A stretch of 64,000 bases of DNA, taken from Polaribacter sp. ALD11. Its GTDB lineage: Bacteria; Bacteroidota; Bacteroidia; Flavobacteriales; Flavobacteriaceae. The position numbers and the translations under genes were made by a program. Position 1 is the first letter of the stretch, and each line of letters starts with the position of its first letter. The stretch is taken from positions 3,124,501 through 3,188,500 of the forward strand of contig NZ_CP025119.1 of the NCBI RefSeq assembly GCF_002831685.1, written 5' to 3'. This document shows, one piece after another, positions 9,892 through 18,065 of this stretch. Below the pieces are notes generated by a model, which was not told where the DNA came from, ran no database searches, and saw only the letters and a program-made list of their open reading frames with translations.

Positions 9892-10557
9892 ATGGGAAAA
9901 AAAATATACGTTCACGTAGCTGATGACCACAAGATTTTAATTGAAGGAATCATAGCTGTAATAAATACTGATGAAGATATTGAAATTAGAGATTTTTCTT
10001 TAACCGGCCAAGAAGTAATTGATTGGTTTAAAAAAAAGGAAAACAAAGCAGATGTTTTAATATTAGATATTACCATGCCAGTTCTTGATGGTTTTGAAGT
10101 CCTAAAATATTTTTATGATAAAAGAATAAATCAGAAAGTAATTGTTTTATCTAGTTATGATGATGTAAAAATTGTTCAAGAGGTTTTAAGTTTAGGTGCA
10201 AGTGGCTATATCTCTAAAAATAATGCAGGCGAACATATTGTAAAAGCAATAAAGGCAGTTGCAAATGGAGAACAATATTTTAGTGATGATATTCAAAATC
10301 AATTGATAAAGGCAATATCAGGACAAAGAGCAAGAAAAGGAGACATGCCCGAAGATTTTTTATTTGATTCTCTAACAGAGAGAGAGAAAGATGTTTTAAG
10401 ATTAGTTACAAGAGAATTAAGTACAGGTGAAATAGCAGATAGAATGAATATAAGCCATCATACTGTAGAATCATATAGAAAAAAATTATTAAGAAAATTA
10501 AATGTAAAAAACTCAGTAGGATTAGCAATGTATGCAGTAAAATATAAATTAGTATAA
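9892..10557 (+). CDS. NarL/FixJ-family two-component response regulator
   Basis: The 221-residue protein has an N-terminal receiver domain with the phosphoacceptor D59 in 'LILDITMP', acidic residues DD near residue 10, and a conserved K around 110 ('GYISKNNAGEH'). The C-terminus is a LuxR-type HTH ('LTEREKDVLRLVTRELS' and 'ISHHTVESYRKKLLRKL'). Its likely partner is the HisKA_3 kinase two genes downstream, with a lipoprotein gene between them. The promoter carries tandem palindromes that may be its own binding sites. The signal sensed is unknown. Confidence 0.92.
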   Translation: MGKKIYVHVADDHKILIEGIIAVINTDEDIEIRDFSLTGQEVIDWFKKKENKADVLILDITMPVLDGFEVLKYFYDKRINQKVIVLSSYDDVKIVQEVLSLGASGYISKNNAGEHIVKAIKAVANGEQYFSDDIQNQLIKAISGQRARKGDMPEDFLFDSLTEREKDVLRLVTRELSTGEIADRMNISHHTVESYRKKLLRKLNVKNSVGLAMYAVKYKLV

Positions 10558-10569
10558 AATATTCCCCAG

Positions 10570-10615
10570 TTTTAAGTTTTAGATTAAAAAAATCTGTCCC
10601 CTAAAAAACTTAAAA
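10570..10615. other. Nested inverted repeat between regulator and lipoprotein genes
   Basis: An 11-bp perfect outer arm (10570-10580 TTTTAAGTTTT with 10605-10615) encloses a 5-bp inner arm (AGATT 10581-10585 with AATCT 10591-10595) and a CCCC motif. No T tract follows, so it is not a standard terminator. It could be a cruciform operator or a weak attenuator. Confidence 0.45.
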
Positions 10616-10620
10616 TTTAT

Positions 10621-10649
10621 CCCCCAAACACAAGTACTATATATATTTG
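10621..10649 (+). promoter_or_regulatory. Promoter of the lipoprotein gene with CCCCC box at -33
   Basis: TATATTTG at 10642-10649 is a perfect -7 element. The usual -33 TTG is missing and a CCCCC run (10621-10625) stands there instead. Other CCCC sites lie at 10564, 10598 and 10685 in otherwise AT-rich sequence. An activator-dependent promoter is inferred. Confidence 0.45.
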
Positions 10650-10728
10650 TATACATTGTTTTCCATATTGGTAAAAATATTATCTACCCCTAATTAACAA
10701 CTTTTCAAACTCAACAAATCCTATTATT

Positions 10729-11439
10729 ATGAAAATCACCAAATTATTATCGTTAGTTATTGTGTCTGCTTTTGTTTTATCTTCATGTTCTAGTAATGAG
10801 AATTTGCTTCCTGAAGCTGAAAAAACCAACTCATTAAAATCTTATAAAGTAAAAAGAGATGCTTCTGGTGCATATTCAATTGATTATGATTTAGAGGAAA
10901 ATGTAAAATCAGAAAAAGTAACAAATAGCGTAACAAATACAAACGAGTTTCATTTATATCAATCAGATTATACAACAAGTAAAAGACAATCAGAAGAATT
11001 ATTTATTGACGGAAATGAATTAAGCATTGGCTTTATTGATACAAGAACAAATAAAAAAGCTAATATTACAATTGAAGATGATAATATAGCTATATTAAAG
11101 ACAAGTAGTGTAAATTCAAAAATGTTATCAGAATATAGTTTTTCGAGTAATACGGATGGTACAATTAACTTAGATTTTAAAGTGAATAATAAGGTAAGTG
11201 TAGACTTTGTTTACAATGAAGAAATAAATACTTATGAAATTCATTTAGAGGAAGGGAAATCTAGTGAAACAAATTTTTCTAGAAGCTTAACAAGAGTAAA
11301 TGGTCAAGTTTTAAAAATTGATTTTGTAAATCATTTAGATAAAGGTGACTCTAGTTTAAAAGGAGTTGCAGCTAGAGAATTAATTAGAAGAAAGCCTAGA
11401 ATTGCTATAGATAATGGAGAAAGTGGAGAGAACTTATAA
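10729..11439 (+). CDS. Lipoprotein encoded between response regulator and kinase
   Basis: The 236-residue protein has a lipoprotein signal ending 'FVLSSCSS' (Cys20). The mature part is rich in beta-type alternation and charged residues (for example 'SIDYDLEENVKSEKVTNS'), with no domain that I recognise. The tail 'ELIRRKPRIAIDNGESG' is basic. Its position inside a two-component unit, 18 nt before the kinase gene, suggests either an accessory sensor or a regulated target. This is inference from context. Confidence 0.6.
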   Translation: MKITKLLSLVIVSAFVLSSCSSNENLLPEAEKTNSLKSYKVKRDASGAYSIDYDLEENVKSEKVTNSVTNTNEFHLYQSDYTTSKRQSEELFIDGNELSIGFIDTRTNKKANITIEDDNIAILKTSSVNSKMLSEYSFSSNTDGTINLDFKVNNKVSVDFVYNEEINTYEIHLEEGKSSETNFSRSLTRVNGQVLKIDFVNHLDKGDSSLKGVAARELIRRKPRIAIDNGESGENL

Positions 11440-11457
11440 TTTCTAATAAAAATCTTT

Positions 11458-13266
11458 TTGAGAAAGAGAATTCAAACACTATTTTACATATTTTTTATTT
11501 CTTTTAATAGTTACCAATTAAAAGCTGCCCCCAATAATAGATATGGCACTGAAGAAGTTTCTGTTAAAGAAATTTCTTCAGTTTTTACTTTTAAAACAGA
11601 TTCTGTTTTCACCAGAAGATATGATAAGGTTTTAAATGAATATAATAAAGAAAATTACTTAGATGCTTTACAGGATGCTTTAAAAATTTACGACGATTCT
11701 AAAATTGATAATATCAAATGTAATACTTATAAGATTATTTCTCTTATTGCAGATATTTATGATAAAGTAAACAATCATGAAAGGGCTTTAGATTATTATA
11801 AAGAATCTTTACGAATCTTAAAGTATAATATCGTTTCAGATAACATCAATGATGAGTTTTTGTTAAAGAACTCTGCAAAAATTTATTTAAGGATGGGGAG
11901 TACTTTTCAAAAACTTTTGAAAAGGGATAGTGCTAAGTATTATTTTGAAAAAATAGATGATTTACCAAGTGTTAATAATGAAGTAATAATATATAAAGCT
12001 GCTTCCTATAGCAATTTAGCTGGAATATATGAACTAGACTCATTATTTGATAAGGCAATTGTATATGCTGAGAAAGCAATTGTTCTTCACAAAATCACAA
12101 ATAATAAAATAAGTGAAGCTAAGGCAACTATGAATTTAGGTAACATATATTTGTCTTTAGATAATTTCTCAAAATCAAAAAAGACTTACTTAAAAGGTAT
12201 TAAATTAATAAAAAATGACAATAGTCAAACTGCGGTAAGATTAAAAGCAGATTTATATTATAATCTAGCTTGGGCAATGCGTAATTTAAAAGAGTATGAG
12301 GCTTATGATAATCTTGAGCTTTCTTATGAAATTGAAGATGGTATAAGAGATAAGGAAGTTAGAAGAATGGTCGAGGAAGTTACAGCAAAGTTTGATGTAG
12401 AAGGTGTAAAAAAAGAAGAAGAAAATAAAAGGTTAAGACAAAATGCTACTTTTTGGATTTTTATTATTGCTGGTGCAATTATAATAATAACATTACTTTA
12501 TTGGTTGAGCTTAAATAGGTTAAAACAAAAAAACCTAGGGTTAAAACTATCTCAAACACAATTGCTACAAAATCAGAACATAGAAAAACTAAAATCGGAA
12601 TCTCAAACAAGAATTTTAAATGCTACAATTGACGGTAAAGAGACCGAGCGTAAAGAGATTGCGGAAACGTTGCATGATAGTGTAAGTGCATTGCTTTCTT
12701 CTGCTAACCTTCATTTAATGGCAACTAAAACTCAGTTTAAAGGAGAAATTCCAGTAGAAATAGATAAGACGCAAAGTATTATAGCAGAAGCTTCACAGAA
12801 AATCAGAGATTTATCTCACACCTTAGTTTCTTCAGTATTGCTTAAGTTCGGATTGAATTTTGCCTTAAAAGACATGGCTTCTAAATATTCTAATTCTGTA
12901 TTATATATAGAAACAGATATTTATGATTTACGAAGATATCATCAGAATTTTGAAATAAAAATATATAATATTATTCAAGAATTTGTAAATAATATATTAA
13001 AACACAGTAAAGCTGAGAATGCTGTTATCAAACTTTATGAGCAAGATAATAGAATTTGTTTTCAAATTACTGATGATGGTATTGGCTTTGATAAAACAAA
13101 AGTTTTTAATAAAGATGGTTTAGGGTTAAATCAAATTGATGCTAGAATACAAATGATGCAAGGTCTTTTTTTGGTTGAATCTACTATTGGTGAAGGAACA
13201 ACTGTTTCAGTAGAACTACCGGTTATAGAAAAAAACGCTATCAACCACGGGCAGCCAATTCTATAA
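11458..13266 (+). CDS. TPR-containing sensor histidine kinase (HisKA_3 type)
   Basis: The 602-residue protein starts with TTG and a signal peptide ending near LKAA. TPR-like repeats fill about 45-300 ('RALDYYKESLRIL', 'DKAIVYAEKAIVLHK') and are presumably periplasmic. A TM helix (about 333-353) is followed by a coiled coil. The HisKA_3 dimerisation segment carries the phosphorylated His406 in 'AETLHDSVSALL'. The HATPase domain has N-box 'EFVNNILKHSKA', G1 'DDGIGFD' and G2 'GLGLNQI'. It most likely phosphorylates the NarL-type regulator upstream. Its last 26 bases overlap the convergent phosphoesterase gene. Confidence 0.93.
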   Translation: MRKRIQTLFYIFFISFNSYQLKAAPNNRYGTEEVSVKEISSVFTFKTDSVFTRRYDKVLNEYNKENYLDALQDALKIYDDSKIDNIKCNTYKIISLIADIYDKVNNHERALDYYKESLRILKYNIVSDNINDEFLLKNSAKIYLRMGSTFQKLLKRDSAKYYFEKIDDLPSVNNEVIIYKAASYSNLAGIYELDSLFDKAIVYAEKAIVLHKITNNKISEAKATMNLGNIYLSLDNFSKSKKTYLKGIKLIKNDNSQTAVRLKADLYYNLAWAMRNLKEYEAYDNLELSYEIEDGIRDKEVRRMVEEVTAKFDVEGVKKEEENKRLRQNATFWIFIIAGAIIIITLLYWLSLNRLKQKNLGLKLSQTQLLQNQNIEKLKSESQTRILNATIDGKETERKEIAETLHDSVSALLSSANLHLMATKTQFKGEIPVEIDKTQSIIAEASQKIRDLSHTLVSSVLLKFGLNFALKDMASKYSNSVLYIETDIYDLRRYHQNFEIKIYNIIQEFVNNILKHSKAENAVIKLYEQDNRICFQITDDGIGFDKTKVFNKDGLGLNQIDARIQMMQGLFLVESTIGEGTTVSVELPVIEKNAINHGQPIL

Positions 13267-13738
13267 TTTCCAAATTTTTAATTTCTCCATTTTCTAAATC
13301 AAACCTTAACATGGTTCTTATTTTATGAAAACCATGGTTTCCAGCAGCACCTGGGTTTAAATGTAATAAGTTTAGTTTTTTATCATACTGTACTTTTAAG
13401 ATATGAGAATGACCAGAGATAAAAACCTTGGGTGGATTTACTTTAATTTCTTCTCTAATTCTTCGATAATAATTATTAGGGTAACCACCAATGTGCGTCA
13501 TCCATACAGTTACTTTTTCAACTTCAAATTTTAAGTCTAAAGGAAACTCTGCTCTTGCATCTTGATCATCAATATTACCATAAACCGCACGCAACGGTTT
13601 TATTTTTTTAATGGTATCGGTAACATTCAAGTTACCAATATCTCCTACATGCCAAACTTCGTCAGCTTGTTTTACAAACTTTAAAATTTGGGCATCTATA
13701 AAACTATGTGTGTCAGATAATAATAGTATTTTCTTCAT
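13241..13738 (-). CDS. YfcE/MJ0936-type metallophosphoesterase
   Basis: The 165-residue protein has the calcineurin-like phosphoesterase signature: 'LLSDTHSFID' (metal D and H), 'VWHVGDIGN' (H-G-D), 'VYGNIDDQD' (G-N-x-D), then 'MTHIGGYP' and 'FISGHSH'. It therefore should hydrolyse phosphodiesters or phosphomonoesters using two metal ions; the substrate is unknown. It converges on the kinase gene and overlaps its 3' end by 26 nt, with no terminator between them. Confidence 0.9.
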   Translation of the reverse strand: MKKILLLSDTHSFIDAQILKFVKQADEVWHVGDIGNLNVTDTIKKIKPLRAVYGNIDDQDARAEFPLDLKFEVEKVTVWMTHIGGYPNNYYRRIREEIKVNPPKVFISGHSHILKVQYDKKLNLLHLNPGAAGNHGFHKIRTMLRFDLENGEIKNLEIIELAARG

Positions 13739-13803
13739 TTAAAAAAGGTAAGAAAAGTTTAACGTCTCTTCCAGTTTCAAAAATACTAATAACAAAATAA
13801 ATT

Positions 13804-13817
13804 CCGTAATTTTACGG
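13804..13817. promoter_or_regulatory. 14-bp palindrome over the probable truA -7 element
   Basis: CCGTAATTTTACGG is a perfect palindrome. It contains TAATTTTA, a one-mismatch -7 element, 23 nt before the TTG start of truA. It may be an operator or chance. Confidence 0.3.
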
Positions 13818-13836
13818 TCTACAAAAAACAATTTTC

Positions 13837-14562
13837 TTGAGATATTTTATAGAGCTTTCTTACAACGGAAAAAAATATCATGGTTGGCAAATTCAACCAG
13901 ACGTTATTTCTGTACAAGAAGAATTAAACAATGCTGTAAGTACAATTCTACAAGAAAAAATAGAAGTTGTTGGTGCAGGAAGAACAGATACTGGCGTTCA
14001 TGCTTCACAGATGTTCGCGCATTTTAATGTCGAAAAATTAATTAAAGGTGATGTTGTACACAAACTGAACTCAATTTTACCAAATGATATTACCGTTTAT
14101 AAAGTTTTTTTGGTAGACGAAGAAAAACATGCAAGATTTAATGCTGAAAGCAGAAGTTATGAGTATCGAATATGGTTGGGTAGAAATCCGTTTTTGTTAG
14201 ATTTTTCTTGGCAAATTCATTCTCAAGAATTAGATGTTTCTAAAATGAATGAAGCAGCAAGTATTTTATTAGAGTACGAAGATTTTCAAACATTTTCTAA
14301 AGTTAGAACAGACGTTTATACCTTTAATTGCGATGTAACAGAAGCTTTATGGAAACAAGAAGGAAGTTTATTAACCTTTCATATTTCAGCAAATAGATTT
14401 CTAAGAAATATGGTAAGAGCCATTGTTGGTACTTTGGTAGATGTTGGTTTAGGTAAAATATCAACTATTCAATTCAGGCAAATTATAGAAAGTAAAAATA
14501 GAAGCAATGCAGGGTTATCTGTACCTGCAAAAGGATTATTTTTAACACATATAAAATATTAA
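13837..14562 (+). CDS. truA: tRNA pseudouridine(38-40) synthase TruA
   Basis: TruA converts U38-U40 of the tRNA anticodon arm to pseudouridine. The 241-residue protein begins with TTG (MRYFIELSYNGKKYHGWQ), the normal N-terminus of the family. The catalytic Asp51 is in 'GAGRTDTGVHASQ', and the later motif 'RFLRNMVRAIVGTLVDVG' is also standard. An ABC exporter gene follows after 3 nt. Confidence 0.97.
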   Translation: MRYFIELSYNGKKYHGWQIQPDVISVQEELNNAVSTILQEKIEVVGAGRTDTGVHASQMFAHFNVEKLIKGDVVHKLNSILPNDITVYKVFLVDEEKHARFNAESRSYEYRIWLGRNPFLLDFSWQIHSQELDVSKMNEAASILLEYEDFQTFSKVRTDVYTFNCDVTEALWKQEGSLLTFHISANRFLRNMVRAIVGTLVDVGLGKISTIQFRQIIESKNRSNAGLSVPAKGLFLTHIKY

Positions 14563-14565
14563 GTT

Positions 14566-16332
14566 TTGGCAAATAAAACAGGTAATGCTTTTGATATGGA
14601 AATCTTTTTAAGACTGATGAGTTTTGCAAAGAGGTACAAACGTAATTTTATAATTGCAGCAAGTTCTACGATTATTTTGGCGGGTGTAGCTTTGTTAACA
14701 CCTATTATTCTTAAAGATACCGTAGATTTATATATAGCAAATAAAGACACCGAAGGTTTAATAAATAGTGTTTTATTAATGTTTGGAATTTTACTACTAG
14801 AAGTTCTTTTAAGATTTACGTTTATATATTATGCAAACTGGGTTGGGCAACATATAATTAGAGATATAAGAGCAAAAATTTTTAGACATATTTTGCAATT
14901 TAAAATGTCTTATTTCGATAAGAATTCTGTTGGTAAATTGGTTACTAGAGTGGTGTCTGATATCGAAACAATTGCTGCTTTTTTTAGTAGTGGTGTTTTT
15001 ACAATTGTAAGTGATGTTTTACAAATGTTTGCTGTTATTATTGTAATGTTTTTTATCAACTGGAAATTAGCATTTATTGCTATTGCAGTTTTACCAATTT
15101 TATTATATGCTACAAAAGTTTTTCAAAAAGCGATAAAAGCTACTTTTCAAGAAGTTAGAAATCAGGTAGCAAATTTAAATGGTTTTGTGCAAGAAAGAGT
15201 TACAGGAATGAAAATTGTGCAACTTTTTAATAGAGAGAAGATTGAATATGATAACTTTAAGAATATAAATAATAAACACAAAGAAGCCTACATAAAAACC
15301 ATTTGGTATTTCTCTATTTTCTTTCCTATTGCAGAAATTTTATCTTCTATTGGTATTGGTCTAATTGTTTGGTTTGGAAGTAAACAAGTTATTGGTGGTG
15401 CGGTTCCAGGACCAGGAACAGTTATGGCTTTTGTACAAATGGCGCAAATGTTATTTAGACCTTTAAGACAAATTGCAGATAAATTTAATCAGCTACAAAT
15501 GGGAATTGTTTCTGGAGAAAGGGTTTTTAAAATTATTGATACAGAAAGTGCTATTTCCAAAAACGGAACAATTGAAGCAAAAAACCTTAAAGGAAGTATT
15601 AATTTTAAAGATGTTAGGTTTAGTTATGTGGAAGGTGAGGAAGTTTTAAAAGGAATTAATTTAGATGTTAATAGCGGGCAAACAGTTGCTATTGTAGGTG
15701 CTACTGGAGCAGGTAAATCAACTATAATTAACTTATTAAATCGTTTTTATGAAATTGATAGCGGTACTATTTGTGTTGATGATGTTGCTATAGATACATA
15801 TAAATTAGAAAGTTTAAGAGATCAGGTTGCAGTTGTCTTACAAGATGTTTTTCTGTTTTCTGACTCGGTTTTAAATAATATAACTTTAAAAGATGACACT
15901 ATTTCTAAGGAAGAAGTAGAAAAAGCAGCCAAACAAATAGGAATTCATGATTTTATAATGACACTTCCTGGAGGTTATAATTATAATGTAAAAGAAAGAG
16001 GTGCGATGCTTTCTTCTGGACAAAGACAATTAATAGCATTTTTAAGAGCTTATGTAAGTAAACCTAGTATTTTAATATTAGATGAAGCAACTTCTTCTGT
16101 AGATGCACATGCAGAACAAATGATACAATATGCAACAGAAACAATTACAAAAGATAGAACATCAATTGTAATAGCACATAGGTTAGCAACCATTAAACAA
16201 GCGGATAAGATTATTGTGATGGATAAAGGTTTAATTGTTGAAGAAGGAACCCATTCTGAGTTGTTAGAAAAAGAAAATGGCTATTATAAAAATTTATATG
16301 ATAAACAATTTAGCTTAGACATTGCTTCTTAA
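14566..16332 (+). CDS. ABC exporter, fused TM and ATPase (MsbA/MdlB type)
   Basis: The 588-residue half-transporter starts with TTG three bases after truA; an ATG ten codons later is possible. Six TM helices occupy about 25-310. The ATPase has Walker A GATGAGKST at 378-386, a Q-loop in 'VVLQDVFLFS', signature 'LSSGQRQLIAF', Walker B 'ILILDEATSS' and the switch His in 'IVIAHRLATI'. Members export lipids, drugs or peptides as dimers, and the sequence alone does not fix the substrate. Confidence 0.93.
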   Translation: MANKTGNAFDMEIFLRLMSFAKRYKRNFIIAASSTIILAGVALLTPIILKDTVDLYIANKDTEGLINSVLLMFGILLLEVLLRFTFIYYANWVGQHIIRDIRAKIFRHILQFKMSYFDKNSVGKLVTRVVSDIETIAAFFSSGVFTIVSDVLQMFAVIIVMFFINWKLAFIAIAVLPILLYATKVFQKAIKATFQEVRNQVANLNGFVQERVTGMKIVQLFNREKIEYDNFKNINNKHKEAYIKTIWYFSIFFPIAEILSSIGIGLIVWFGSKQVIGGAVPGPGTVMAFVQMAQMLFRPLRQIADKFNQLQMGIVSGERVFKIIDTESAISKNGTIEAKNLKGSINFKDVRFSYVEGEEVLKGINLDVNSGQTVAIVGATGAGKSTIINLLNRFYEIDSGTICVDDVAIDTYKLESLRDQVAVVLQDVFLFSDSVLNNITLKDDTISKEEVEKAAKQIGIHDFIMTLPGGYNYNVKERGAMLSSGQRQLIAFLRAYVSKPSILILDEATSSVDAHAEQMIQYATETITKDRTSIVIAHRLATIKQADKIIVMDKGLIVEEGTHSELLEKENGYYKNLYDKQFSLDIAS

Positions 16333-16349
16333 AATTAATATAATTTTTA

Positions 16350-16379
16350 TTGTTTGTAGTTTATTTTCTGTTAAATTTG
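16350..16379 (+). promoter_or_regulatory. Promoter of the small lipoprotein gene
   Basis: TTG at 16350-16352, a 19-nt spacer and TAAATTTG at 16372-16379 form a full Bacteroidetes promoter 25 nt before the ATG. Confidence 0.65.
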
Positions 16380-16404
16380 TAGCTCAATTTAAAATAAATT
16401 TAAC

Positions 16405-16848
16405 ATGAAAAAAGTATTAGTATCATTGGCAGTTGTTGCTTTATTAGCAACAAGTTGTAAAAAAGCAAAAGAAACAGGTACAGATATTAAAGATGCTACC
16501 GTAGAGGCTGCTGAAAAAGCTGCAGATGCAACGGAAGATGCTGCAAACGCGGTTGTAGAAGGAACTAAAGAGGTTATATCTGAAGTTAAGGAGTCTGATT
16601 TAGAGGGGGTTACTATTCCTGAATTTGAAAATGAGGAAGCTACTGAGTTTTTAGAAGATTACGCAGCACATGCAAAAGAGTATATCGAAGCTAAAGGAGA
16701 TGTCGTAAAAAATTCTAAGTTGGCAAAAGAAAGCGTAGAATTTGCTAAAAAGAGTAAAGAAATTGTAAGTAATTTAGATGCTAAAGCAGCAGCGAAATTT
16801 AAAAGTGTTATGAATGCTATTCAGTCTAAAATGGCTCCAGCAAAATAA
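16405..16848 (+). CDS. Small helical lipoprotein
   Basis: The 147-residue protein has a lipoprotein signal ending 'LLATSCKK' (Cys18). An Ala/Glu/Lys-rich stretch with apolipophorin-like repetition follows ('AAEKAADATEDAANAVVEG'). The remainder is predicted helical. No enzyme motif is seen, and a structural or stress-related envelope role is a guess. It has its own promoter and a strong terminator, so it is monocistronic. Confidence 0.6.
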   Translation: MKKVLVSLAVVALLATSCKKAKETGTDIKDATVEAAEKAADATEDAANAVVEGTKEVISEVKESDLEGVTIPEFENEEATEFLEDYAAHAKEYIEAKGDVVKNSKLAKESVEFAKKSKEIVSNLDAKAAAKFKSVMNAIQSKMAPAK

Positions 16849-16870
16849 ATTTAAATTATTTTCAACAACA

Positions 16871-16900
16871 GAAAAAGGTTCTCATTTGAGAACCTTTTTC
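16871..16900. terminator. Bidirectional terminator between lipoprotein gene and cdaA
   Basis: A perfect 14-bp stem (16871-16884 with 16887-16900, GAAAAAGGTTCTCA/TGAGAACCTTTTTC) has a 2-nt apparent loop. The T-rich or A-rich arms let it serve both convergent genes. Confidence 0.85.
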
Positions 16901-16902
16901 TA

Positions 16903-17679
16903 TTACATTAAATCTTTTCGAAGTTTTTCATTTAATTCTGCAAAGTCTGCATACAGCTCAAAGCCACCATCTTTTATATAAGAAATTTCGCCAGTTTCTT
17001 CGGAAACCAAGATACAAACAGCATCTGTTTTTTCAGAAACACCTATAGCTGCTCTATGTCTTAAACCAAATCTTGCAGGAATTTTGGTACTATCAGAAAT
17101 TGGTAAAACTACTCTAGTTGCCACAATATAATTATCTCGAATAATTAAGGCGCCATCATGAAGCGGGCTATTTTTATAAAAAATACTTTGCAGAAGCGCT
17201 TGGTTTAGAAGTGCATTCATCTTATCTCCCGTATTTATTAAAAAATCTAAAGTATTTGTTCTTTCTATAACAATTAAGGCCCCTGTTTTAGTTTTAGACA
17301 TTTTTTGACAAGCTTCTATAACGGTTTCGGTGTCTACTTCAGACGTTATTTCTGTTTGTAAAAACTTTAACTGTTTTAAAAAGCTTCGTTTATTGGTAAA
17401 GTTTGTTGTACCAATCATTAATAAAAACTTTCTTATTTCTTGTTGAAAAACAATAATCAGTGCAATAACACCACCAGAAAGTAGATACCCTAAAATACCA
17501 CTTAACATTTCCATTTTTAAGGCTTGTGTTATTTTCCATATTAAGAAAATAAATGCAATTCCAATAACAATGTTAATGGCTACAGTGCCTTTTAAAAGCT
17601 TGTAAATATAATAGAGTAGTGTTGCTACTAATAAAATATCTAAGATATCTAGTAAAGAAAATTCAATAAAATCGAACAT
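16903..17679 (-). CDS. cdaA: Diadenylate cyclase CdaA
   Basis: CdaA makes cyclic di-AMP from two ATP. The 258-residue protein has three N-terminal TM helices (about 10-75) and a DAC domain. The catalytic 'DGALIIRDN' and 'RFGLRHRAAIG' motifs (DGA and RHR) are both intact. The length matches the family. It is convergent with the small lipoprotein gene. No CdaR or GlmM gene lies next to it. Confidence 0.95.
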   Translation of the reverse strand: MFDFIEFSLLDILDILLVATLLYYIYKLLKGTVAINIVIGIAFIFLIWKITQALKMEMLSGILGYLLSGGVIALIIVFQQEIRKFLLMIGTTNFTNKRSFLKQLKFLQTEITSEVDTETVIEACQKMSKTKTGALIVIERTNTLDFLINTGDKMNALLNQALLQSIFYKNSPLHDGALIIRDNYIVATRVVLPISDSTKIPARFGLRHRAAIGVSEKTDAVCILVSEETGEISYIKDGGFELYADFAELNEKLRKDLM

Positions 17680-17733
17680 AGAAAATAGACGGATTTTAGG
17701 CTAAAATACTAATAAATAATTAGGAGAACTGTA

Positions 17734-17883
17734 TCAATTATTTTTTTCTACGTCAGATACTAAAAGTGGGTATCTATTATGCATTAGTTTTATTTTTTCC
17801 TGAATATTATTGTGGCTGTTGTTTGATTTTTTAAAGTCTTCTAACAAACGATTATATTTATGAAGCTTTAATCGTTTTGATGA
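17734..17883 (-). pseudogene. Possible 3' remnant of a decayed gene
   Basis: The minus strand has an open frame ending at TGA (17736-17734) that translates to a charged, protein-like tail including 'KYNRLLEDFKKSNN' and 'IQEKIKLMHNRYPLLVSD'. It has no plausible start. It is closed by a TAA at 17884-17886, just where a REP-like repeat begins, as if the gene had been truncated there. The original family is not recognised. Confidence 0.35.
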
Positions 17884-17885
17884 TT

Positions 17886-17930
17886 ATGAGATTTCTTAAT
17901 CGCTAAAAAGTGCTCACTTCGAAATGACAC
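17886..17930. repeat. REP-like interspersed repeat
   Basis: The stretch from ATGAGATTTCTT to GAAATGACAC is the imperfect inverted form of a short palindromic repeat common in Bacteroidetes intergenic regions (a 'GTCATTTCGA...GAAATCTCAT' type). Only one copy is visible in this window. Recognition is from memory of similar genomes. Confidence 0.5.
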
Positions 17931-17954
17931 GCTGCTTTTAATTAATGAAATTAG

Positions 17955-18058
17955 TAAGCAAACAAGTTTAGCCCTGATTGAACGGTTTGTTTGAGCTCTT
18001 TTTTATTCCTTTTTAGGATAAAAAAAGCGAGTAGTGAAAGCGGGAAATAGCTTCTGAA
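17955..18058 (-). repeat. 3'-UTR structured element, copy after folP
   Basis: On the minus strand this begins 7 nt after the folP stop. It carries AGC-TATTT-CCCG (18052-18041) and ends in CAGG-GCT (17976-17970). The ends can pair as AGC/GCT and CC/GG with one C.A mismatch. Inside is a long stem made of CTTTTTTTATCC and its partner. The distal tail contains 'TTGTTTGCT', as in the copy downstream of the DUF1684 gene. Confidence 0.6.
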
Positions 18059-18065
18059 AAATATT

